Assembly: GCA_913055735.1 (NCBI GenBank)
Contig: CAJXKD010000001.1
Coordinates: 1,832,281-1,896,280, forward strand
Reading direction: 5' to 3'
Length of the DNA: 64,000 bases
Source: an uncultured Rhodospirillales bacterium
Lineage (GTDB): Bacteria; Pseudomonadota; Alphaproteobacteria; Rhodospirillales; UBA2165
Under the pieces are notes generated by a model. It saw only the letters and a list, made by a program, of their open reading frames with translations, was not told where the DNA came from and ran no database searches. Made by a program: the position numbers and the translations under genes. This document shows, one piece after another, positions 19,160-27,496 of the stretch. How positions within the stretch are numbered: position 1 is the stretch's first letter; the number at the start of each line of letters is the position of its first letter.

Positions 19160-20029
19160 ATGGATGGTGGCGCAAGCGGCTCGACGGTTCGGGTCAAAAA
19201 ATTCGGGGTCCATCTGGGCGCTGAGATCAGCGGGATCGACCTGACCCAGACGGTAAGTGACGCGGACATCGCGGTCGTTCGGGACGCCCTTCTCGAGCAT
19301 CAGGTGCTGGCGTTTCGCGATCAGGACATTACGCCACAACAGCAGATGGCGTTCGGCGCCCGCTTCGGTGAGTTGAGTGTCCATCCCATCGCGCCGCATG
19401 ACGAGGAAATCCCCGAACTCATCGTATTCGACAACACGCCGGATAATCCGGCGATGTTCACCGACAATTGGCATTCGGACGAAACCTTCCGCGAGGCGCC
19501 GCCGTTGGGGACGATGTTGCGCGCCATCCAGGTGCCAGAGATCGGCGGCGATACGCTGTTCGCCAGCATGACGGCGGCCTATGAAGGGCTGAGCGACAAG
19601 ATCAAACATCTGATCAATGATCTCGAAGCGGTGCATGACGTCAAACTGTTCCGCCTCGGCTTCACCGATGATGACGAAGGTCGCGAGCAGGAAAAATACA
19701 TCAACGAAAACTTCCCCAAGGTCATCCATCCGGTGGTGCGCGAGCATCCCGAAACCGGCCAGAAAATTCTGTTCGTCAATCCGCACTTCACTTTGCATAT
19801 CAAGGGAATGAGCGAACTGGAGAGCCAGTCGCTGTTGGCGATCCTCTATCACCAGGCGGAGATTCCCGAATACCAGATCCGCCACAGGTGGGAACCGAAC
19901 ACGATGCTGTTCTGGGATAACCGCTCGACCCAGCACTACGCGCCGCACGACTACACGGAGCGCCGCTTCCTGCACCGCATCACCATCAAAGGCGACCGCC
20001 CTTACGGGCCTGGACAGAAACCGGCCTAA
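19160..20029 (+). CDS. TauD/TfdA family Fe(II)/2-oxoglutarate dioxygenase
   Basis: A 289-residue non-haem iron dioxygenase. The iron triad is visible as His105-x-Asp107 (NWHSDETF) and His259 (STQHYAPHD); the 2-oxoglutarate-binding arginine is in the following ERRFLHR. Family members oxidise taurine, alkylsulfates, 2,4-D or similar, releasing sulfite or a leaving group. No transporter or sulfur gene is nearby, so the substrate is open. GGAGG precedes the ATG. Its stop codon interlocks by 4 bp with that of the convergent glycosyltransferase gene. Confidence 0.9.
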   Translation: MDGGASGSTVRVKKFGVHLGAEISGIDLTQTVSDADIAVVRDALLEHQVLAFRDQDITPQQQMAFGARFGELSVHPIAPHDEEIPELIVFDNTPDNPAMFTDNWHSDETFREAPPLGTMLRAIQVPEIGGDTLFASMTAAYEGLSDKIKHLINDLEAVHDVKLFRLGFTDDDEGREQEKYINENFPKVIHPVVREHPETGQKILFVNPHFTLHIKGMSELESQSLLAILYHQAEIPEYQIRHRWEPNTMLFWDNRSTQHYAPHDYTERRFLHRITIKGDRPYGPGQKPA

Positions 20030-20937
20030 TTTTTCGGCACGATAACGCCGTCATCGAGCATCTGGTCGAAATTGGCGCTGATGTGCCGGAGCAGCATGGC
20101 GAGCTGGTGATCGCGCAAGGTATCGTCGCGGAACCATTTCATGAAATACGGCAGTTCGTGGCGGTCGCCGATGGCGAGCTTGCCCCGGTTGACGATTTGA
20201 TGGCGGCCATCCCGCGAGGTGGCGTGCACGACCGTAGCCCGGGTGGTTCCAGCGGTGACGACGGGCGTTTCTTTTTTTCTGCGAACTTTGATTTTGCCCA
20301 GCGCATCCCCGTGCAGGTTCCATTCGAGGCTGTCGAGGAGTTCGACGGCGAACGCGTCGCTGTGGGCGAGAACATTGAAGGCGTTCTGCTCGAACAGAAT
20401 TTCATCGTGATCGACCGCGTTCGTGACGCCGGGCCAGCGGTCGAAGAAATCCTTGTTGGTGCAGATGAAGACACCCGAATTGAGGTACGGCAATCCAAGA
20501 TCGATCCCGTGGCTGGAGAGAAGCGCGGCAAAATCAGGCATCGCGAATTCTTCGAGGAAGCCCTTTAGGGCCGGGTATCCGTAGTCTGCCGCGACGAACA
20601 GATCGGCCTTGGACGGCGCCGCCACCAGCGCGTTCACTTTCGACGAGATGTCGCCCAGGACAAGGGTGTCGGCATCCAGCCACACGACGGCGTCAGCGTG
20701 TAGCGTCTCGACGTAGGTGCCGAGAGCTGCCTTGCAAGCCCAGGGGTGGGCGTTTTCGAGGTCTTGAGGTTGCCGCAACAACCAACCCTGACGATCGAGA
20801 TAGGCGCATTGCGGCGACGTCATGCCGAAATCGCAGATGTGCAAATCGATATCGGTATGTGCCTTCAGGCTTTCGCGCAGGGCGAGGGCGGTGACGAAGA
20901 AATCTGCATTCCCCCCGGTGACATAGGCAATGGTCAC
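20026..20937 (-). CDS. putative GT-A type glycosyltransferase
   Basis: The 303-residue protein starts MTIAYVTGGNADFF (GTG codon). It has a nucleotide-sugar fold with the metal-binding DxD-like motif WLDADTLVLGD, then YLNSGVFICTNKDFFDRW, typical of glycosyltransferase family 8-like enzymes. No signal peptide or membrane segment is evident, so it acts on the cytoplasmic side. Acceptor and donor are unknown. It lies alone between TauD-like and SDR genes. The gap to the SDR (20938-21022) shows nothing further. Confidence 0.72.
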   Translation of the reverse strand: MTIAYVTGGNADFFVTALALRESLKAHTDIDLHICDFGMTSPQCAYLDRQGWLLRQPQDLENAHPWACKAALGTYVETLHADAVVWLDADTLVLGDISSKVNALVAAPSKADLFVAADYGYPALKGFLEEFAMPDFAALLSSHGIDLGLPYLNSGVFICTNKDFFDRWPGVTNAVDHDEILFEQNAFNVLAHSDAFAVELLDSLEWNLHGDALGKIKVRRKKETPVVTAGTTRATVVHATSRDGRHQIVNRGKLAIGDRHELPYFMKWFRDDTLRDHQLAMLLRHISANFDQMLDDGVIVPKN

Positions 20938-21022
20938 GTAATACTCCAGATGGCCGGTCTTATTTCCGCAACTCTAACGGGGGCGACATGGATAGGAAAC
21001 TCATCGTTGTCCCGTGACGACG

Positions 21023-21787
21023 TCAAGTGCGGCTGATGGAAACCCCTCCATCGACCAATAAAGCGGTGCCGGTCATGAAGCTCGACGCCTCAGACGCAAG
21101 ATAGAGCACCGATTGCGCAATCTCATGGGGTGTTGCCGAGCGTTTGAGCGCGTGAAGGCTGTCGATAAAAGCTTTCGCTTCCGGCGTATTGGCGACGGTG
21201 CGGCCCATGGGCGTATCAGTGCCACCGGGTAGGATGGCGTTCACCCGGACATTTTTCTTCCCGAATTCGGCGGCGAGAACTTTGGCAAGCCCGATCAGTC
21301 CCGCCTTGCTGGCGCCATAGGCGGACATGCCAGGGAAGCCGACCGTATAACCTACAAAGCTTGCGGTGAAGATCAGCGAGCCTCCACCTCTTTCGATCAT
21401 CGCCGGCACCTGATATTTGGCGCCGAGAAAAGCGCTCGTCAGGTTGGTGTCGAGCGTGCTGTGCCATCCAGCTATCGAGATGTCGTCGACGGGTGCCATC
21501 TCGCCGAGCATTCCGGCGTTGTTGAAGGCAATGTCCAACCCCCCGTATTCCCCGACAGCCAACTCAACGATGGCTGCCGCGGTAGTCTCCTCTTTGACGT
21601 CACCGGTATAGGCGATGGCCGTGCCCCCCAAGCCGATTATTTGGCCGACCAAGCTGTCCAGCTCTTTTTGCCGCTGCGCGACGGCAACGACCTTGGCTCC
21701 TTGGGTTGCGAACAGTTTCGCGGTTGCGAAGCCGATCCCGGAACTGGCTCCCGTGACGATGGCAACTTTTCCAGCCAATGCAGACAT
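21023..21787 (-). CDS. short-chain dehydrogenase/reductase
   Basis: A 254-residue classical SDR with the NAD(P)-binding TGASSGIGFATAKLF, NNAG, the catalytic Ser (FTASFVGY), Tyr-x3-Lys (AYGASKAG) and a C-terminal GTALLVDGG as in FabG-like enzymes. ATG 21787 has GGGAGTGGG directly upstream; the reading extends further but is non-coding in character. It is on the same strand as, and 92 bp downstream of, the Agt-like glycosyltransferase. Substrate unknown; it could belong to the lipid locus or be independent. Confidence 0.9.
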   Translation of the reverse strand: MSALAGKVAIVTGASSGIGFATAKLFATQGAKVVAVAQRQKELDSLVGQIIGLGGTAIAYTGDVKEETTAAAIVELAVGEYGGLDIAFNNAGMLGEMAPVDDISIAGWHSTLDTNLTSAFLGAKYQVPAMIERGGGSLIFTASFVGYTVGFPGMSAYGASKAGLIGLAKVLAAEFGKKNVRVNAILPGGTDTPMGRTVANTPEAKAFIDSLHALKRSATPHEIAQSVLYLASEASSFMTGTALLVDGGVSISRT

Positions 21788-21879
21788 TTCCCACTCCCTC
21801 GCAATTAATTTTGGAAAGGGGAAAATGGCGGCCCGGAATGTGTGGCGCACTCCGGTTCTTGCGGCCTCCGAGATATTTG

Positions 21880-22926
21880 TTATCGGAAGATGTGGATGTT
21901 CCCCAGGAACTGATCGATGCAGGCGTCCCACGAGTATGTCAGGGCATGGGCCCGGCACCGGTCCGGATCGATGTTCAACGCCCTTTCCGTTGCCCCCGCG
22001 AGGTCTTCGTCCAGGACGCCGGCACCGGAGCCGTCGACGACGTCGAGGGGGCCGGGCACGGGGAAGGCGGCAACGGGCACGCCCGAGGCAAGCGCCTCCA
22101 GCAGCACGAGACCGAAGGTGTCCGTGCGGCTCGGGAAAACGAAAACGTCGGCGGCGGCAAAATGCATCGCCAGGTCTTCGCCGGTTTTCATGCCGACGAA
22201 TTGCACGTCCGGGTATTGGCGTTCGAGCGAGGCAAGCTGCGGACCGTCGCCCACCACATACTTCGTTCCCGGCAGGTCGAGGGCGAGGAAAGCTTCAATG
22301 TTTTTTTCCACGGCGACCCGGCCGCAATAGAGGCTGATGGGGCGCGGTCCCTCCAGGAAGTCCTTGGCGCGGGGACGGAACAACTCCGTATCCACGCCGC
22401 GTGACCACCGTTTGATATTGGTGATTCCCCAGGACTTGAGGTCGTTTTCGATGGTCTGTGTGGCGACCATGACGCCGCTCGACGGTCTGTGGAACCAACG
22501 CATGACGGCATAAGAGATGGAAAGCGGCAAGCGGATACGGGCGTGGACGTATTCGGGGAAACGGGTGTGAAACGCCGTCGTGAAGGGATAGCCGCGTTTC
22601 AGGCAATGACGCCGCGCCGCGAAACCGAGAGGGCCTTCGGTGGAAATATGGATGGCGCAGGGCCGGAATGTTTCGATGATGCGACCGACTTGGCCGGGAA
22701 ACAGCGCCAGGCGGATTTCGGGATAAGTCGGGCAGGGCACGGTGCGGAACTGATCCGGCGTCACCATGCGCACCTGCCAGCCTCGCCCTTCGAGGCCGCG
22801 CCTCAGGGTGTCGATCGTGCGGACGACACCATTGACTTGAGGGAACCAAGCATCTGAGACGATAAGGAGGCGCTTTCCCTGCTCTGATTGCTCTCCAGCA
22901 TCGAAAGCCCGCGCATGTTCGCCCAA
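21880..22926 (-). CDS. GT4 glycosyltransferase, Agt-like (putative glycolipid synthase)
   Basis: A GT4-fold glycosyltransferase of about 348 residues: LLIVSDAWFPQVNGVVRTI at the N-terminus, HISTEGPLGFAARRHC, GRVAVEKNIEAFL in the donor site and PSRTDTFGLVLLEALASG in the E-x7-E region. These features are shared with SqdX-type and Agt-type enzymes that glycosylate diacylglycerol at the inner membrane. It directly follows, and overlaps, the PlcP-like gene; PlcP/Agt pairs replace phospholipids by glycolipids when phosphate is scarce. The start is doubtful: TTG 22926 has GGAG 8 bases upstream but lies 124 bp inside the upstream gene; an ATG at 22974 is also in frame. The Agt role is inferred from context. 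Confidence 0.8.
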   Translation of the reverse strand: MGEHARAFDAGEQSEQGKRLLIVSDAWFPQVNGVVRTIDTLRRGLEGRGWQVRMVTPDQFRTVPCPTYPEIRLALFPGQVGRIIETFRPCAIHISTEGPLGFAARRHCLKRGYPFTTAFHTRFPEYVHARIRLPLSISYAVMRWFHRPSSGVMVATQTIENDLKSWGITNIKRWSRGVDTELFRPRAKDFLEGPRPISLYCGRVAVEKNIEAFLALDLPGTKYVVGDGPQLASLERQYPDVQFVGMKTGEDLAMHFAAADVFVFPSRTDTFGLVLLEALASGVPVAAFPVPGPLDVVDGSGAGVLDEDLAGATERALNIDPDRCRAHALTYSWDACIDQFLGNIHIFR

Positions 22927-23666
22927 TTGAGAATCTCCAATCTGCCGTCCATGTGCTCGACCAGGGCGGTGCAACTCTCTACCCAGTCACCATCGTTGCA
23001 ATAGAGGATGCCGTCGATGTCGCGCATTTCGGCGGTGTGAATATGGCCACAGATAACGCCGTCGACCCCGCGCTTGCGGGCCGCCGAGCAGACGGCGGTT
23101 TCGTAGTGGCTGATGTATTCGACGGCGTTTTTGACCTTGTGTTTCAGGAATGCCGAAAGCGACCAGTATGGAAAGCCCAGCATCTTGCGGACAAGATTGA
23201 ACCAGTGGTTGAGAACGAGGGCCGTGTTGTAGGCGCCGTCGCCGAGGGTCGCGAGCCACTTTGCATATCTTACGACGCCGTCGAATTCGTCGCCATGGAT
23301 GACCAGAAAACGCCGCCCGTCCGCGGTGGTGTGGATGGCTTCGTGAAGGACCGCCACGCGGCCGAACCGGTGGTTGGTGAAATCCCGGAATTTTTCGTCG
23401 TGGTTGCCGGGGACATAGATCACCCGGGTTCCCTTGCGGGCCTTCCGCAGGATCTTCTGGATGACGTCGTTGTGGGCTTGTTGCCAATACCAGGCGCGCT
23501 TCATGCGCCAGCCGTCGATGATGTCGCCGACTAGGTAGAGGTATTTGCTGTCGGTATGGCGCAGGAAATCGAGCAGGAATTCCGCCTGACATCCCCGCGT
23601 GCCGAGGTGAATGTCGGAAATCCAGATAGAGCGAAATTTCAGGGGGAGTTGCAGCGGCGCGTTCAT
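22803..23666 (-). CDS. PlcP-like metallophosphoesterase (LpxH superfamily)
   Basis: A calcineurin-like phosphoesterase of 287 residues with all metal motifs: SDIHLGT, GDIIDGW, GNHDEKF, HGDEFD and CGHIHTAE. Automated pipelines usually label this subgroup UDP-2,3-diacylglucosamine diphosphatase. The COG2908-like subgroup of similar length beside an Agt-type glycosyltransferase is the PlcP family, a phospholipase C that yields diacylglycerol from membrane phospholipids under phosphate limitation. ATG 23666 is preferred over a TTG at 23693. The C-terminal 40 residues after NWANMRGLSM are Ser-rich and overlap the next gene out of frame, so a frameshift near 22920 cannot be excluded. A sigma70-like promoter is at 23706-23733. 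Confidence 0.82.
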   Translation of the reverse strand: MNAPLQLPLKFRSIWISDIHLGTRGCQAEFLLDFLRHTDSKYLYLVGDIIDGWRMKRAWYWQQAHNDVIQKILRKARKGTRVIYVPGNHDEKFRDFTNHRFGRVAVLHEAIHTTADGRRFLVIHGDEFDGVVRYAKWLATLGDGAYNTALVLNHWFNLVRKMLGFPYWSLSAFLKHKVKNAVEYISHYETAVCSAARKRGVDGVICGHIHTAEMRDIDGILYCNDGDWVESCTALVEHMDGRLEILNWANMRGLSMLESNQSRESASLSSQMLGSLKSMVSSARSTP

Positions 23667-23705
23667 CGTGGCGATGGGCCGTGTGTTATGCAAATCATGG
23701 CGCGG

Positions 23706-23733
23706 ATAGTATTCGCAAAATAAAAATTGTCCA
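23706..23733 (-). promoter_or_regulatory. putative sigma70-type promoter of the PlcP-like gene
   Basis: On the minus strand TGGACA and TACTAT are separated by 16 bp (-35 at 23733-23728, -10 at 23711-23706). This puts the transcript start about 30-35 bases before the ATG at 23666. It lies in the AT-rich divergent region. The -35 overlaps a TTGTCCACA sequence that resembles a DnaA box. Confidence 0.4.
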
Positions 23734-23787
23734 CAAAAATATCTTTACTTATCCACAATTTAACAATAGCATCATTGCATTGAAAAA

Positions 23788-24771
23788 TTGTTGTCATATG
23801 TTTGTAATAAAACTGAAACAATACTAAGAGTAACACGCTGGAACGTTCGGAGATTTCTTCGGGCGCCTCAAAAGGATCATCGGCTTTTCCTGGGAATTCG
23901 TACCATTCGTAACCGCATATTCGTGATCTACAATCCGGTCGCGGGCTGGCGCCGGCGTCGGAAATTGAACCGCGTCATTGCCGCGATGGCGACGGCCGGC
24001 GCCCACGTCATGCTGCATGAAACCACGCAGCGCGGCGATGCCGAGCGGCTGGCGCGTACGGCGACGGCCGAGGTCTGCGACGTAATCGCCGTCGCCGGCG
24101 GTGACGGTACGTTGAACGAGGTGATCAACGGCTTGGGGCCCGACGCCCCGCCGGTGGCGATCATTCCTCTCGGCACTGCCAACGTGTACGCGGCCGAGAT
24201 CGGCTTGCCGCCTGGGCTCGAGGATGTCGCCCGGTTGATCATGACGGGGCCGGAGCGGCCCATCCATGTCGGGCTCGTGAATGGTCGCCGGTTTATTCAG
24301 ATGGCGGGAGCTGGCTTCGACGCGCACGTGGTCGCCGAGGTCACCCCCGTACTCAAGCGGAAGCTGGGTAAGCTCGCTTACGTGCTGAAGTCGCTGGCGG
24401 GGCTCTTCCGGTTTTCCTTTTGCCGATACAAGGTGACCATCGATGGCGCGACCTATCAGGCCGCATCGGCAATCATCGCCAACGGCCACTATTACGGGGG
24501 CCGGTTTGTGGCGGCCCCGGAGGCGCGGCTGGACTCGCCGACCTTGCAGGTCTGCCTGTTCGAACGATCCGGGCCGATAAACGTGATCCGTTATGGGTGG
24601 GGTCTCATGGCCGGCCGTCTCAAACACTTCCCTGATGTCAAATCCATTGCCGGAACGCATATCCGGGTCGAAGGTCCTGACGGCGAACCCGTGCAAGCGG
24701 ACGGGGATGTAGTCGCGACCTTGCCGCTATCGGCGAGCATGGACGGCGGTATCCGGGCCGTGATGGCATAG
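23788..24771 (+). CDS. diacylglycerol/lipid kinase family protein (YegS/DgkB-like)
   Basis: A DAGK-catalytic-domain lipid kinase: FVIYNPVAG nucleotide loop, VAGGDGTLNEVINGL (the GGDGT motif) and PLGTANVYAAEIGLP. It would phosphorylate diacylglycerol, the product expected from PlcP, or a related lipid at the inner membrane. The 5' end is unsettled. The outermost start is TTG 23788, but the first 45 codons run through AT-rich sequence containing the Pho-box-like repeats and look non-coding. GTG 23923 starts at the NPVAG strand itself, and non-standard ATT/CTG codons lie between. I give the outer limit. It is divergent from the PlcP-like gene and 121 bp before the MFS gene. Confidence 0.83.
   Translation: MLSYVCNKTETILRVTRWNVRRFLRAPQKDHRLFLGIRTIRNRIFVIYNPVAGWRRRRKLNRVIAAMATAGAHVMLHETTQRGDAERLARTATAEVCDVIAVAGGDGTLNEVINGLGPDAPPVAIIPLGTANVYAAEIGLPPGLEDVARLIMTGPERPIHVGLVNGRRFIQMAGAGFDAHVVAEVTPVLKRKLGKLAYVLKSLAGLFRFSFCRYKVTIDGATYQAASAIIANGHYYGGRFVAAPEARLDSPTLQVCLFERSGPINVIRYGWGLMAGRLKHFPDVKSIAGTHIRVEGPDGEPVQADGDVVATLPLSASMDGGIRAVMA
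23791..23819 (+). promoter_or_regulatory. Pho-box-like triple repeat (putative PhoB site)
   Basis: Three 7-bp units, TTGTCAT, TTGTAAT and CTGAAAC, are spaced by exactly 4 bp (ATGT, AAAA), giving the 11-bp period of PhoB sites (consensus unit CTGTCAT). The first two units match 6 and 5 of 7 positions; the third matches 4. It lies between the PlcP-like gene and the lipid kinase and points towards the kinase. PhoB control of plcP/agt is established in rhizobia and SAR11, which supports the reading; binding is not shown here. Confidence 0.5.
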
Positions 24772-24892
24772 CGATACCCAAACCGGAAATTCGTCGCTAA
24801 GATTACCGAAATCGTCCGCCGTCCCGCGTGGCATTCATCAGGGGCGGCATTTTCTTGTGCCGAAGCGATCCGGTTTCCCTAGAAGGCGCACC

Positions 24893-26131
24893 ATGTCCGT
24901 TGCCGTCACCCTTCGCGTGTTTATCCCGTTTATGGCGGGATACTTCCTGTCCTACCTGTTTCGCTCGATCAACAACGTGATCGCGCCGGACTTGGTACGC
25001 GATCTGGGGATCGACGCGGCGGGGCTCGGCCTGTTGACGGGCGCCTATCTGGTAACCTTTGCCGCGTTCCAGGTGCCTTTGGGAATTCTTCTCGACCGAT
25101 TCGGCCCGCGCCGGACGGAAGCGGTTTTGCTGTTGTTCGCCGCTGCCGGCGCGTTGGTTTTCGCCCTTGCCCAATCCGTGCCGATGCTGATCGTCGGGCG
25201 TGGCCTTATCGGTCTCGGCGTGTCGGCCTGTTTGATGGCAGCGTTCAAGGCCTTTGCCGATTGGCTGCCCGCGCACCGTTTGCCGCTCGCCAACGGTATC
25301 ATCTTTGCGACCGGCGGGGTCGGCATGATGATGGCGACGATTCCTGTCGAGATGGCGCTGGGCGTCACCGATTGGCGCGGCGTGTTCCTGTTTCTGGCGG
25401 CATGCAGTTTGGTCTTCGCCATCCTCGTGAGGTTCATGGTGCCGGAACGGCCGGCCCATCTGCGCGAAGGTCATGGTGAGACGCTCAGCCGTCAGTTCGG
25501 GGATATGATGGCCATTTTCCGCAGCCGAACGTTTCTGGCCATGGCGCCTTTTTCCGTCGCAACGCAGGCGACGACCATTGCGGTTCTGGGTCTGTGGTCT
25601 GGCCCTTGGTTGCGCGATGTCGCGGGGTGGGGCCGCGAAGCGGTCGCCGAAGGTTTGTTCATCATCGCGCTATCCTTGACCATCAGCTACTTCACCATGG
25701 GAACCATCGCCTCTTGGGTGAACCGCCGGGGCGGCAGCACCGTCGCCGTGTCGGCCGTCGGGATGGTGATTTATTTGTTCGTGCAGGTGCTGGTGGCGTT
25801 CGATCTCAATCCCTGGCCCATGACGACCTGGATTCTCTATGCCGCCTTCGGTACCTGCGGCGGGCTGATGTATGCCGCGTTTACGCAGGTCTTCCCCGCG
25901 CGCCTCGCCGGGCGGGTCAACACGGCGCTCAACCTTCTGGTCTTCATCTATGCCTTCGCCATCCAGTGGGGCATGGGTGCGGTGATCAATCTGTGGCCGG
26001 TCGCGGCGGACGGCGGCTTCGCCGCCGAAGGCTACGGCGCGGGCTTTACTATCGCGCTCCTGCTTCAGGTTCTGACGTTGGTCTGGTGGGGCGCCGCAGC
26101 GTGGATGTGGCGGGCATCAAAAGCGGCGTAG
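24893..26131 (+). CDS. MFS transporter
   Basis: A 412-residue protein with about 12 membrane segments. The major-facilitator loop 2-3 motif reads DRFGPRRTEA, and the first helix starts FIPFMAGYFLSYLFRSINNVIAP. This is the alphaproteobacterial MFS subgroup of unassigned substrate. ATG 24893 has AGAAGG 6 bases upstream and is better than a GTG at 24857. It ends 7 bp before the convergent histidine kinase gene. Position beside the lipid kinase gives no firm clue to its cargo. Confidence 0.88.
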   Translation: MSVAVTLRVFIPFMAGYFLSYLFRSINNVIAPDLVRDLGIDAAGLGLLTGAYLVTFAAFQVPLGILLDRFGPRRTEAVLLLFAAAGALVFALAQSVPMLIVGRGLIGLGVSACLMAAFKAFADWLPAHRLPLANGIIFATGGVGMMMATIPVEMALGVTDWRGVFLFLAACSLVFAILVRFMVPERPAHLREGHGETLSRQFGDMMAIFRSRTFLAMAPFSVATQATTIAVLGLWSGPWLRDVAGWGREAVAEGLFIIALSLTISYFTMGTIASWVNRRGGSTVAVSAVGMVIYLFVQVLVAFDLNPWPMTTWILYAAFGTCGGLMYAAFTQVFPARLAGRVNTALNLLVFIYAFAIQWGMGAVINLWPVAADGGFAAEGYGAGFTIALLLQVLTLVWWGAAAWMWRASKAA

Positions 26132-26138
26132 AGTTTTC

Positions 26139-27254
26139 TCACACTTTCTCTTGGGGCCTGCGGCCCGGCTCGGCGGTGAGGTGGCGTCCGTCGAACACGA
26201 CCGTCACCGTCGTGCCGATCCCATGGATGCTGGTGATCGACATTTCGCCGCCCAGCATTTCGGTAAGCATTTGCGAGAACGGCAGTCCGATGCCGCGGCC
26301 CGGTTTTGTCCGGCGGTGATCCAGGCTGAATTGTCCCAACGGTTCGAGCGCCAGAGCATATTCCTTTTCATCCATGCCGCCGCCCGTGTCGGAAACGGAA
26401 ATCTCGATACCGCCCTTACTCTTGACCCGGGCCATCAGGATCACTTGCCCGTCCACCGGTGTAAACTTGACCGCGTTACTCAGCAGATTGATCACGATCT
26501 GCTTGAGGCGCTTGGGGTCGGTGTTCAGTTTCGGCAAGGGGCGCCGGATATCCACGTCCAGATTGACGTTGCCGGCAATGGCGGTCGGTTTGACCAGATC
26601 CGCGATGAACAGGAGAATTTCTTCCACGTCGACGGTGGACAGGTGGACTGACAGCTTGCCGGTCTCGACCGCCGACAGATCGAGGATATCGTCGATCAGG
26701 CTGCGGAGGTGGTCGCCCGAGGTATAGATGTTCTCGGCGTATTCGCGATAAACGGGCTGGCCGACATGCCCATGGATCTGATCGCGGATGCAGGCCGAAA
26801 ATCCCAGAATGGCGTTGAGCGGCGTGCGCAATTCGTGGCTCATATTGGCCAGGAATTCCGATTTCGCCATATTGGCGACGTCGGCCTTGTGCTTTGCGTC
26901 TTCCAGCTCCTTAGTGCGGTCCCGGATGCGCTGTTCCAATTCCTCGTGGGATTGGATGAGTGCCTCGACGGAATGCCGTTCAGCCTGGATTCGCCCCCCG
27001 AAATAGCGGCGTTGGCGGCGAAATAAGTAGGCAGCAAGCGCCGCTAATGACCCGGACGCAAAAAAGGGCTCGATCAATACCTCCAAAGGTACAGGGTAAA
27101 CATCGAGCACCCTGGTAACTTGGAAATAGACGGCCGTCATGATCGTACAGCCCATAGCGAGACCAACCGACCCCTCGAACCAAACGGGTGTGCCGATCCA
27201 CCGGGAGAACCAGTTCGGGTTTCCCGCATTAACCTTCTGGAGCCTGTCGGACAT
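26139..27254 (-). CDS. membrane sensor histidine kinase
   Basis: The 371-residue kinase has two membrane helices (about residues 28-48 and 59-77), a short periplasmic turn, a coiled-coil linker ([25 protein letters not shown]), the H-box [11 protein letters not shown] with His140, N-box [10 protein letters not shown]1 DTGGGMD and G2 GRGIGLPF. With almost no periplasmic domain it probably senses within the membrane or through a partner. No response regulator gene is adjacent, so it is an orphan. ATG 27254 is the likely start (GTG 27272 possible). The gap to purB (27255-27496) is AT-rich near 27330-27390 and holds no gene I can see. Confidence 0.9.
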   Translation of the reverse strand: MSDRLQKVNAGNPNWFSRWIGTPVWFEGSVGLAMGCTIMTAVYFQVTRVLDVYPVPLEVLIEPFFASGSLAALAAYLFRRQRRYFGGRIQAERHSVEALIQSHEELEQRIRDRTKELEDAKHKADVANMAKSEFLANMSHELRTPLNAILGFSACIRDQIHGHVGQPVYREYAENIYTSGDHLRSLIDDILDLSAVETGKLSVHLSTVDVEEILLFIADLVKPTAIAGNVNLDVDIRRPLPKLNTDPKRLKQIVINLLSNAVKFTPVDGQVILMARVKSKGGIEISVSDTGGGMDEKEYALALEPLGQFSLDHRRTKPGRGIGLPFSQMLTEMLGGEMSITSIHGIGTTVTVVFDGRHLTAEPGRRPQEKV

Positions 27255-27496
27255 CAGATTGCCGCGGTCCACCCACGCGCTGTGGCCAGCGCTTTGGCTG
27301 GTCGGGGGTGGCCTCCTAACGGGCTAAAAAAGTCAGTTTTACGTCGCATTTTTTCAATACTCGTAAAATTTCTACGGTTTTTGGGGCCAAAATAAGCGGG
27401 CCCGGCCGTCATTTGACGGCATCTTCAAAACCCTGAGGATACCTGATATACCTCTGGCGCCTCCCGTGCTGTGATCCCGCTCACAATGAGAAAGCC

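Noticed and set aside
22803..23666. Annotation as LpxH (UDP-2,3-diacylglucosamine diphosphatase)
   Set aside because: The superfamily motifs fit, but pairing with an Agt-like glycosyltransferase and the Pho-box-like site favour PlcP; the lipid A genes of this window lie about 28 kb away.
23700..23830. Replication origin
   Set aside because: Only two DnaA-box-like nonamers and no typical origin neighbours (dnaA, hemE, parAB) are present; kept as a finding, not called an origin.
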